DNA of 5,591 nucleotides, from NCBI GenBank assembly GCA_030038035.1, contig JASHPP010000327.1, positions 1 through 5,591 on the forward strand, read 5' to 3'. Within the stretch, counting starts at the first letter, position 1. Every line of letters begins with the position of its first letter. Source of the DNA: Trebonia sp. (GTDB lineage: Bacteria; Actinomycetota; Actinomycetes; Streptosporangiales; Streptosporangiaceae). The notes under the pieces were generated by a model. It was given only the letters and a program-made list of their open reading frames with translations. It searched no databases and was not told where the DNA came from. Shown piece by piece: positions 1 through 5,508 of this stretch. A program made the position numbers and the translations under genes.

Positions 1-63
1 TCCGGGGCGGGAGCGGCGGTTTCCGGCGCGGGAGCGGCGGTTTCCGGCGCGGGGGCGGCGTCG
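1..63 (-). repeat. 21-bp tandem repeat, three imperfect copies, inside sbcC
   Basis: Three head-to-tail 21-base units run at about 1-21, 22-42 and 43-63. The first two differ by a single base near the left end; the third diverges in its last bases. The array is read in frame on the minus strand as repeats of the heptad APAPETA, at about residues 226-245 of SbcC. The array may continue past the left edge, so the copy number is a minimum. A Pro/Ala-rich stretch is not expected in a regular coiled coil, so this is probably a flexible linker or coiled-coil interruption. Confidence 0.9.
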
Positions 64-737
64 GGCACCGGGACGCCGGCGGCCTGGGCGACCTGGGCCA
101 CCAGCCGGTCGACGGCCTCGCTGGCCGTTGCCACCTCGGCGGCGGTCGCGCGGCGGCGTTCGGCCAGCCACTCCTCGACCCGGCCGAAGCGGTCGGTGCC
201 GAACAGCTTCTGCAGCAGCACCTCCTTGTCCTGCGCCCTGGCGTGCAGGAACTGGGCGAACTGGCCTTGGGGCAGCAGCACGACCTGGAAGAACTGTTCG
301 GCGGACATCCCCATCAGCAGCCCGATCTCCGCGTCTGCCTCGCCGACTCGCGCCGACTTGAGCTCCCACGTGCCGACGGCAGAGCGCTCCTCCAGCCGCA
401 CACAGGCGGGCTCCCTGACCGTGCCTGTGCCCGACCTCTTCTGGCGCTCCTGCTCCGGCTTGCGGGTAATGAGCAGCCTCCGGTCGCCGATCGTGGCCTC
501 AAGCTGCACTTCGGTCGGCAGGCCGGCCGCCGCGTGGTCGGAGCGCAGCCGCTTGGCGGTTCCCCGCTCCCCCGGCACGCTGCCGTACAGCGCGAACGCG
601 ATCGCGTCGAGCAGCGTGGTCTTGCCGGCGCCGGTCTCGCCGTGCAGCAGGAACAGTCCCTCCAGGTCGTCGAAGTCGACCTGCTCGGTCTCGGCGAACG
701 CGCCGAATGCCGTCACGCGGAGCCGGTGCGGGCGCAT
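1..737 (-). CDS. sbcC: SbcC, DNA-repair exonuclease ATPase subunit (N-terminal 245 codons; runs off the left edge)
   Basis: This encodes the N-terminal ATPase lobe of SbcC, the Rad50-like subunit of the SbcCD nuclease, which couples ATP binding to cutting of DNA ends and hairpins in the cytoplasm. The protein opens MRPHRLRVTAFGAF and has a Walker A motif GETGAGKT at residues 33-40. A Q-loop signature, LLPQGQFAQFL, lies at residues 154-164, with Q157 as the usual Mg/ATP-sensing glutamine. After about residue 170 the chain becomes Arg/Glu/Ala-rich (start of the coiled coil), then Pro/Ala-rich with a heptad repeat at the window edge. The start is ATG at 737-735. It shares one base with the sbcD stop and is preceded by AAGGAG (750-745) at a 7-base spacing, so translation is probably coupled to sbcD. 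The coiled coil, zinc hook, Walker B and signature motif would lie beyond the left edge. The family assignment is firm; only the C-terminal part is unseen. Confidence 0.95.
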   Translation of the reverse strand, partial: MRPHRLRVTAFGAFAETEQVDFDDLEGLFLLHGETGAGKTTLLDAIAFALYGSVPGERGTAKRLRSDHAAAGLPTEVQLEATIGDRRLLITRKPEQERQKRSGTGTVREPACVRLEERSAVGTWELKSARVGEADAEIGLLMGMSAEQFFQVVLLPQGQFAQFLHARAQDKEVLLQKLFGTDRFGRVEEWLAERRRATAAEVATASEAVDRLVAQVAQAAGVPVPDAAPAPETAAPAPETAAPAP

Positions 738-1984
738 CAGCAGGCTCCTTCGCGGACGGCCTCGAACGCGGCGGCGAGCAGGTGCCGCTCGGCCGTGGTG
801 ACCGGGGTGCGCACGTGGCTGACGAACTCGGCCGCGACCGTGAGGTCGTCCCGCCCCTTGACCCGTTCGCGGTAGCTGCCGGCATCGGCGGTGCGGCCCT
901 CCGGTTTGAATTCCAGCGTCAGGATGTGCGGGAACCGTCGCCTCAGCCGGTCCATCGCCCCCTCCGGACGGGCCGCGTCGGTGAGCGTCACGGCTATGAA
1001 GTCCCCTTCGTGCGCGGTGAACTCGCCGGAGGTGAGCAGGTCGTCAATGCGGCCGGTCAGCACGGTCAGCGTTCGGTAGGCGGGCGCCGGGACCCGTTCG
1101 GCGCGGGTCTTGCCGTCGATGCCGACCTCGACCAGCCAGCTGCCCTTCTTGTGGTCCTGCTCCGAGAACGAGTAGGGCAGCGGGGAGCCGCTGTAGCGGA
1201 TGTTCTCGGCGAGCGTCTGCTGGCCGTGCAGGTGGCCGAGAGCCACGTAGCTGAAGCCGTCGAAGACGCTCGCGGGGACGTAGCCGATGCCGCCGACGGA
1301 GATGTCGCGTTCGGAGTCGCTCCTGTGCCGCTGCGCGGCTTCCTTTCGCTCCTCGTCGTTTCTTCCCCCGGCCACCCAGGCGTGGGCCATCACCACCGTG
1401 CGGCCGACGCGGCGCTCCGCCGCGTCCGCGCGGATCCTGGCCGCCGCCTCCCTGAGCACGGCCTCGTGGCTGCGTTGCCGGGACAACCCGGTGCCCGGGT
1501 CCGGAGCGGGCGCGGGAGCGGGTGTGCGAGCGGGTGTGGGTGCGGGTGTGGCGTCCGGCAGGCCGACCGCCGGTTCCAGGTACGGCACCCCGTACACGGC
1601 GACCGGGCCGTGGTCGTCGTGCACCAGAACCGGCTCGGCTAGCCTGCCTGGCCTGGTGCGCAGGTGCACGCCGGCCGCGTCGATCAGTCCGCTGTTGACT
1701 CCGAGCCGCCGCGCCGAGTCGTGGTTGCCGCTGATCAGGATCACCCGTGCCGCGGTCTCGCGCAGCCGGACGAGGGCCTCGTCGAACAGCGCCACCGCGT
1801 CCACCGGCGGCACCGCGCGGTCATAGACGTCTCCCGCGACGAGCACGGCGTCCACGCGCTCGGCGCGAGCCGTCTCTACCAGGTGGTCGAGGAACTGGGC
1901 CTGCGCATCCCGCAGGTCGGCCCGGTGTAGCGACCGTCCGAGATGCCAGTCAGAAGTGTGCAGGAACCGCATGGCACGGACCAT
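737..1984 (-). CDS. sbcD: SbcD, Mre11-type exonuclease subunit
   Basis: This is the nuclease subunit of SbcCD, a Mn-dependent calcineurin-like phosphoesterase. With the start used here (415 aa), the phosphoesterase motifs appear in order: HTSDWHLG with D12 and H14, GDVYDR with D52, GNHDS with N87-H88-D89, AHAW with H201, and GHLHG with H251 and H253. A C-terminal capping region follows. Residues of about 144-165 form a Pro/Ala/Thr-rich insert, and a charged insert sits near 208-221. The start is uncertain. ATG at 1984 has a GGGGGG run (1997-1992) seven bases upstream. ATG at 1972 gives the textbook beginning MRFLHTSDWH (411 aa) but has no visible ribosome site. A further in-frame ATG at 2002 is also possible. 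The gene overlaps sbcC by one base, so the two form an operon, transcribed divergently from the FAH fusion gene. Confidence 0.95.
   Translation of the reverse strand: MVRAMRFLHTSDWHLGRSLHRADLRDAQAQFLDHLVETARAERVDAVLVAGDVYDRAVPPVDAVALFDEALVRLRETAARVILISGNHDSARRLGVNSGLIDAAGVHLRTRPGRLAEPVLVHDDHGPVAVYGVPYLEPAVGLPDATPAPTPARTPAPAPAPDPGTGLSRQRSHEAVLREAAARIRADAAERRVGRTVVMAHAWVAGGRNDEERKEAAQRHRSDSERDISVGGIGYVPASVFDGFSYVALGHLHGQQTLAENIRYSGSPLPYSFSEQDHKKGSWLVEVGIDGKTRAERVPAPAYRTLTVLTGRIDDLLTSGEFTAHEGDFIAVTLTDAARPEGAMDRLRRRFPHILTLEFKPEGRTADAGSYRERVKGRDDLTVAAEFVSHVRTPVTTAERHLLAAAFEAVREGAC
745..750 (-). promoter_or_regulatory. Ribosome binding site of sbcC inside the sbcD tail
   Basis: AAGGAG on the minus strand lies seven bases before the sbcC ATG, within the last codons of sbcD. 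Together with the TGATG stop/start overlap it fixes the sbcC start and points to translational coupling, which suits subunits of one complex. Confidence 0.8.
1487..1555 (-). repeat. Low-complexity Pro/Ala/Thr-coding tract in sbcD
   Basis: This G-rich, hexamer-like tract on the plus strand, with variants of GCGGGTGTG and GCGGGAGC, is read on the minus strand as an alternating Pro-Ala/Thr-Pro segment (about residues 144-165 of SbcD). It sits between the YLEPAVGLP strand of the phosphoesterase core and the RSHEAVLREA helix. It probably arose by slippage and likely forms a surface loop. Confidence 0.8.
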
Positions 1985-2028
1985 AGCGAAGCCCCCCGAC
2001 ATTCGAGGCGTTTCTGGCGCCCGCGCCC

Positions 2029-2050
2029 GTCGCTTCGCGAGTCGCTTCGC
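2029..2050. repeat. Direct repeat GTCGCTTCGC x2, 12-base period
   Basis: GTCGCTTCGC occurs at 2029-2038 and again at 2041-2050, separated by two bases. The 12-base spacing is close to one helical turn, so it could be a paired regulator half-site. It could also be simple slippage in GC-rich DNA. Confidence 0.6.
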
Positions 2051-2077
2051 CGGTCGGGCGGGTTGGCTGGCGACCGG
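2050..2077. repeat. Inverted repeat CCGGTCG-N14-CGACCGG
   Basis: Seven-base perfect arms lie at 2050-2056 and 2071-2077 with a 14-base centre. They start where the direct repeat ends and lie 48 bases before the FAH fusion start. This is a candidate operator. Arms this GC-rich can arise by chance, so function is only suggested. Confidence 0.45.
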
Positions 2078-2113
2078 TGCGTGGCTGCGGAACGATGGTG
2101 GTACGCACGGCCT

Positions 2114-2120
2114 GGGAGGT
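2114..2120 (+). promoter_or_regulatory. Ribosome binding site of the FAH-propeller fusion gene
   Basis: GGGAGGT ends four bases before ATG 2125 and is a near-consensus Shine-Dalgarno sequence. It decides the start against an in-frame ATG at 2077, which would add 16 residues with no family similarity and no ribosome site. Confidence 0.85.
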
Positions 2121-2124
2121 AGCG

Positions 2125-4167
2125 ATGCGGCTGGGGATGGTCGAGACGGCGGCCGGGCCGAGCGTGGCGGTCGGGCGTGCGGAAGGCTGGGTGCCGCTGC
2201 TGACGGTCCCGGGTTCGGAGCGGCTGGGGCCCGCGGTGACGGACCTGCTGGCGTTCCTGAGCGCGGACCAGAACGTCCGCGAGCTCGCGGAGGAGCTGGT
2301 CCAGGCGGCGCCATCGGTCGAGCCAGCACCGCTGCTCAGCCTGCCGGTCCGGGCACCGGCGTTCCGTGACTGCTCGCTGTGGGAGGAGCACCTGATCGCG
2401 GCCAGCCGCGGCGTGCTGCGGTTGCACGGATCGGCTGCGGGGGTGGTGAGCGACGGCTTTGAGCGGCTGACGCGGCGGCCGTTCCCGCGGCTGCGCCCTC
2501 GCCCGCTGTGGTACGAGCAGCCGGTGTACTACAAGGGGAACCCGGCGGGGTTCATCGGCGATGGCGACACGGTGCGCTGGCCCGCGTATGCCCAGGTGCT
2601 GGACTACGAACTGGAAATCGGGATAGTCGTCGCACGCGACAGCACCGACCTGACACCGCAGGACGCCCTGGACGCGGTCGGCGGTTTCGTGCTCGTGAAC
2701 GACTTCAGCGCCCGCGACGTGCAGTTCCGCGAGATGGTCGAGGGCCTGATGGGGCCGGCGAAGTCCAAGGACTTCGGGACCGCGCTCGGCTCCGTCGTCG
2801 TCACGCCGTCGGAGCTGCTGCCCGTCCTGGACGACCTGGACGTCGAGGTCCGGGTCAACGGCGAGGTCTGGGGCGCCGGAAGCACCCGCGGGATGCGGCA
2901 CTCGGTGGCAGAGGTCATGGCCTACGCCAGCGTCGGCGAGCGGCTGACGGCTGGCACGGTGATCGGGCTCGGAACCATCCCCGGGTGCAGCGGGGTCGAG
3001 GTCGGCCGGTGGCTTTCCCCTGGTGAAGTGGTCGAGTTGTCCGCTGGCCCGCTCGGCAGGCTGCGCAACACCGTGGGCGATCCCGAGCCGTGGCGGCGGC
3101 CGGGAGCGATGGCACGAGCACGGTGGAGCATCGTGCTACGGGCCGGCGAGCAGGCCGACCCCCGCGCCGACCCGGTGCCGTGGACCCCGCCGACCGCGCC
3201 GGCCTTCGCAGGGGTGCTCGCGCCCAACCAGCTGCTCGACCAGGTGGAGCGGTGGGAGGTGCCCGGCGGGTCCAAACCAGAAGACGTCGTGTTCGACTCC
3301 GCCGGCCGGCTGTATGCCGGCGTCGAGGACGGCCGGATCTGGCAGTGGCCGGCCGGGTTCCCCGGCTCAGGCGCGCCCCGGCTCTTCGCCGACACCCACG
3401 GCCGGCCGCTGGGCCTGGAGGCCGACCCGCGCGACGGCACGCTCATCGTCTGCGACGCCTACCGGGGGCTGTTGCGGGTGCAGCAGTCCGGTCACGTCGT
3501 TGTGCTGGCGGACGCCTACGGCGGCAGGCGGCTGAAGTTCGCCAACAACGCCGCCGTGGCGGCCGATGGCAGCGTGTACTTCTCCGACAGTTCGGCACGG
3601 TTCCGCATCGAGCACTACAAGCAGGACCTGCTCGAGCACCGGCCCAACGGCCGGGTCTTCCGCTACCGCCCGCCCGGCCCCGGCCTCGACCTCCTCGCCG
3701 ACGGCCTGTACTTCCCCAACGGAGTGGCGCTCGCGCCGGACGAGTCGTTCCTGCTGGTCGCGCAGACCGGGGGATATGACATCCTGCGCATCCCGCTCAC
3801 CGGGCCCGGAGCTGGCCACCCCGAGCCGTTCGCTGCCAACCTGCCCGGCATACCCGACAACATGTCCTCCGTCGGCGACGGCACCTACTGGGTCGCCTTC
3901 CCCTCACCGCGACTGCCCCTCGTCGACCGGCTGATGCCACACCCGGCTCCACGACGCGTCGCGTCGCGGCTGCCCGAACGACTGCAGCCCGCCGCGAAAC
4001 GCTACGGCCTCGTGGCTCGGCTGGGCGCAGACGGAGTGATCATCAAGTCCCTGCACGGCCCTTCCGGTCGCTACCGCGAGATCGTCGGCGTCCGTCAGCA
4101 CGACGGGTGGCTATACCTCGGCAGCCTGTACGAGACGGCAGTAGGCCGGGTGCCAGTGCCCGCCTGA
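2125..4167 (+). CDS. Bifunctional FAH-family hydrolase fused to a strictosidine-synthase-like/SMP-30-type propeller
   Basis: This 680-residue cytoplasmic protein has two domains and no signal peptide or membrane segment. Residues 1 to about 325 are a fumarylacetoacetate-hydrolase (FAH) family domain, which cleaves C-C bonds of acylpyruvates or beta-diketones. Aligned to my recollection of mouse FAH, the metal ligands fall on D82, E162, E164 and D193 (in NDFSARD). Catalytic positions fall on H89, Q200 and K215, with spacings D82-H89 and D193-Q200 matching D126-H133 and D233-Q240. Residues of about 345-680 are a strictosidine-synthase-like (APMAP/SMP-30 superfamily) six-bladed propeller. It starts with the usual WTPP..AP....LAPN lead-in. 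Candidate metal ligands are E386, N474, N532 (FPNG) and D578 (PDN), which favours a hydrolase or lactonase over a Pictet-Spenglerase. Two positions differ from what I recall of relatives: N475 in place of Asp in ND, and Q547 where ET is common. The substrate is unknown. Two separate enzymes joined end to end would serve consecutive ring-opening steps, but that is inference. The gene stands alone and has a strong ribosome site. Confidence 0.88.
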   Translation: MRLGMVETAAGPSVAVGRAEGWVPLLTVPGSERLGPAVTDLLAFLSADQNVRELAEELVQAAPSVEPAPLLSLPVRAPAFRDCSLWEEHLIAASRGVLRLHGSAAGVVSDGFERLTRRPFPRLRPRPLWYEQPVYYKGNPAGFIGDGDTVRWPAYAQVLDYELEIGIVVARDSTDLTPQDALDAVGGFVLVNDFSARDVQFREMVEGLMGPAKSKDFGTALGSVVVTPSELLPVLDDLDVEVRVNGEVWGAGSTRGMRHSVAEVMAYASVGERLTAGTVIGLGTIPGCSGVEVGRWLSPGEVVELSAGPLGRLRNTVGDPEPWRRPGAMARARWSIVLRAGEQADPRADPVPWTPPTAPAFAGVLAPNQLLDQVERWEVPGGSKPEDVVFDSAGRLYAGVEDGRIWQWPAGFPGSGAPRLFADTHGRPLGLEADPRDGTLIVCDAYRGLLRVQQSGHVVVLADAYGGRRLKFANNAAVAADGSVYFSDSSARFRIEHYKQDLLEHRPNGRVFRYRPPGPGLDLLADGLYFPNGVALAPDESFLLVAQTGGYDILRIPLTGPGAGHPEPFAANLPGIPDNMSSVGDGTYWVAFPSPRLPLVDRLMPHPAPRRVASRLPERLQPAAKRYGLVARLGADGVIIKSLHGPSGRYREIVGVRQHDGWLYLGSLYETAVGRVPVPA

Positions 4168-4189
4168 AGCCACGCTGAGGAGCTGAGGA
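4168..4189. other. Convergent 22-base gap between the FAH fusion and the LysE chimera
   Basis: Two plus- and minus-strand genes end here 22 bases apart. The gap contains GCTGAGG twice (4174-4180 and 4182-4188) but no inverted repeat and no T-run. No intrinsic terminator is visible, so the two transcripts probably overlap at their 3' ends. Confidence 0.6.
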
Positions 4190-5473
4190 CTATTGCAGGA
4201 ACTCGCGGACCTCGCGCCAGACACCGACCCGGGCGGCGGCGTCGGCTGCGGGTATCTCGCTGTGCCGGAAATCCACCTCAGGTCCGGAAATGACAGTGCG
4301 GGGCGTCGGCCGGTACGGCGGTGCGACGCGGGGCGTCGGCCGGTACGGCGGCCCGGCGATCGGGTGCCCCGCGTGCTCGTACACGATGTGCCGGGCCGGG
4401 TATCTCAGCCGGGAGATCGCTATCTCGTGGTAGGCCGCTCCGTATCCCCCGTCGTCCCCGGCCGATAGCAGCACCGGCCCCCTGATCCGGTCGACGGGAA
4501 TCATGGCGGGTTCGACCTCGGCGGCGTCGCTCAGATCGGGCATTGCCCAGCCGATGCTGACCGGGTCGCCCGCGGCAAGGGCCGCCCTCAGCCTCGGCGT
4601 GACCACGTTGGGCAGGTACGGCAGGTCCTGCCCCTGATATGTCCAGCTGGCCACTGGCGTCTGCAGGATGTCCAGCAGTGACCCGGTCCTTACGTCCTGG
4701 CTGATGCCCTGGGTATGCACGGCGCTGCCGACGATGCTGATCACCGATCGAACCGCGTCGGGGTAGGTGGCACCGGTCAGCAAAGCCGCCTCGCTGCCTT
4801 TGGACACGCCCATCACGCGGGCGCCGGATAAGTCTTTGCGGCCGGTTGCCGCGATGCTGACGCCGAGCCCGATCATCACCAGGCCGCCAGCGCCGCCGAT
4901 CAGCGCCAGGCGCCGCGGTGACCGGGCGAACCACTGCCGGACCGTGCCCGCCGCCGCCGCCCACACGCTGTCGAGGACGAGCGCGATGACCGGGAACAGG
5001 GCGCCGACGATCAGCATCTGCGCCTGCCCCGACAGGTGCCCGGCGGCGCGGTCGGTGAACTCCGGCAGGGCGATCACGAAGAACACGATGGTCTTCGGGT
5101 TGGTCGCTCCCACGATAAAACCGTCGCGCGTCGCCCGCAGCGGCGACACGGGTACGATCCGTGCCGCCAGCGCCTCGGCCATCGACTGCCTGTGCCGGAT
5201 CGCCTGGAGGCCGAGGAAGGCCAGGTAGGCGGCGCCCGCATATTTGACGATCGTGACTATTTCCGCCGACCGCTCTATGAGCGCGCCAACGCCGAACGCG
5301 ACTGCCGCGATTTGCACACATAGGCCCAGCTCGTTCCCGGCGACCGAGAACAGCGCAGACCTGCGGCCGACCGTCAGTGCGCGGCCGATGGTGAACAGCA
5401 CGCTCGGCCCGGGAATCGCAATGAGTAGCGCCGCAAGGCCGGCAAACTGCAATAGATGACTCGCCGACACCAT
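4190..5473 (-). CDS. Chimeric protein: LysE/RhtB-type exporter joined to a truncated BAAT-type acyl-CoA thioester hydrolase
   Basis: Residues 1-212 of 427 form a complete LysE/RhtB amino-acid exporter, an inner-membrane efflux protein. It has IPGPSVLFTIGRAL at 20-33, NPKTIVFFVIALPEF at 125-139, and hydrophobic segments near 7-29, 41-65, 72-92, 117-136, 151-173 and 190-209. It ends in ATGRKD, close to where free-standing relatives stop. From residue 215 the frame continues into the back half of a BAAT C-terminal alpha/beta hydrolase. Visible there are the nucleophile elbow GVSKGSE (S224), SAGDD (D340/D341), EHAGHPI (H370) and the final EIPAADAAA..WREVREFL segment. The N-terminal accessory domain and the first strands of the hydrolase fold are missing, so thioesterase activity is doubtful. 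There is no stop or frameshift. The ATG at 5473 fits the start of LysE proteins. A TTA leucine codon lies at the joint (L215). Export substrate is unknown; confidence is high for the two families and lower for a working fusion. Confidence 0.88.
   Translation of the reverse strand: MVSASHLLQFAGLAALLIAIPGPSVLFTIGRALTVGRRSALFSVAGNELGLCVQIAAVAFGVGALIERSAEIVTIVKYAGAAYLAFLGLQAIRHRQSMAEALAARIVPVSPLRATRDGFIVGATNPKTIVFFVIALPEFTDRAAGHLSGQAQMLIVGALFPVIALVLDSVWAAAAGTVRQWFARSPRRLALIGGAGGLVMIGLGVSIAATGRKDLSGARVMGVSKGSEAALLTGATYPDAVRSVISIVGSAVHTQGISQDVRTGSLLDILQTPVASWTYQGQDLPYLPNVVTPRLRAALAAGDPVSIGWAMPDLSDAAEVEPAMIPVDRIRGPVLLSAGDDGGYGAAYHEIAISRLRYPARHIVYEHAGHPIAGPPYRPTPRVAPPYRPTPRTVISGPEVDFRHSEIPAADAAARVGVWREVREFLQ
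4298..4351 (-). repeat. 30-bp in-frame tandem duplication near the 3' end of the LysE-BAAT chimera
   Basis: An identical 24-base sequence occurs at 4298-4321 and 4328-4351, giving a 30-base period. It encodes PPYRPTPR twice (residues 375-382 and 385-392), just after the AGHPI catalytic-His segment. BAAT relatives normally carry one such PPY.PT..R stretch, so the second copy looks like a recent duplication that kept the frame. Confidence 0.9.
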
Positions 5474-5508
5474 GAGTCCAATCTATGGTGGACCGAGCGC
5501 CCCAGCCA
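5474..5508 (-). promoter_or_regulatory. Probable leaderless promoter of the LysE-BAAT gene, with overlapping inverted repeat
   Basis: On the minus strand TAGATT (5485-5480) fits the actinobacterial -10 pattern TAnnnT and ends six bases before the ATG, so transcription would start at or next to the start codon. A weak -35 candidate, TGGCTG (5508-5503), lies 17 bases upstream. No good Shine-Dalgarno is present, only GGA, which fits a leaderless mRNA. An inverted repeat GTCCA-N8-TGGAC (5476-5480 and 5489-5493) spans the -10 box and could be an operator. Confidence 0.5.

Larger units (their letters stand above)
1985..2124. promoter_or_regulatory. Divergent intergenic region between sbcD and the FAH fusion gene
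   Basis: This 140-base spacer must hold the promoters of both divergent transcription units. I could not identify convincing -10/-35 pairs on either strand. Visible structure is limited to a direct repeat at 2029-2050, an inverted repeat at 2050-2077, a G-run serving as a likely sbcD ribosome site, and a strong ribosome site for the plus-strand gene. No match to an actinobacterial SOS (LexA) box was seen. Confidence 0.5.

Noticed and set aside
1..63. Tandem repeats considered as a CRISPR array
   Set aside because: Units are contiguous 21-base coding repeats without spacers and stay in the sbcC frame.
707..1642. Plus-strand 311-codon open frame opposite sbcD
   Set aside because: It is fully antisense to a gene with clear motifs. 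Its composition is typical of mirror frames in GC-rich DNA, and it has no recognisable domain.
2077..2124. Earlier in-frame start of the FAH fusion gene at 2077
   Set aside because: It has no ribosome site. GGGAGGT directly precedes ATG 2125, and MRLGMVE fits an FAH beginning.
1985..2124. An SOS/LexA box controlling sbcD
   Set aside because: Nothing close to the actinobacterial CGAAC-N4-GTTCG pattern was found on either strand.
1985..2329. A longer sbcD reading frame beginning at ATG 2329 on the minus strand
   Set aside because: The added residues are a Pro/Arg/Ala-rich run with no family similarity. They would lie antisense to the well-supported start of the FAH fusion, and the Mre11 motif begins right after the later ATGs.
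1876..2901. Minus-strand 341-codon open frame opposite the FAH domain
   Set aside because: It overlaps both the sbcD start and the FAH domain, is rich in Arg/Pro/His/Gln, and has no family similarity. It is a GC-driven shadow.
4146..4165. GGGTGC-CA-GTGCCC as a terminator hairpin at the end of the FAH fusion
   Set aside because: The stem relies on wobble pairs with a two-base loop, lies inside the coding sequence, and has no T-run after it.
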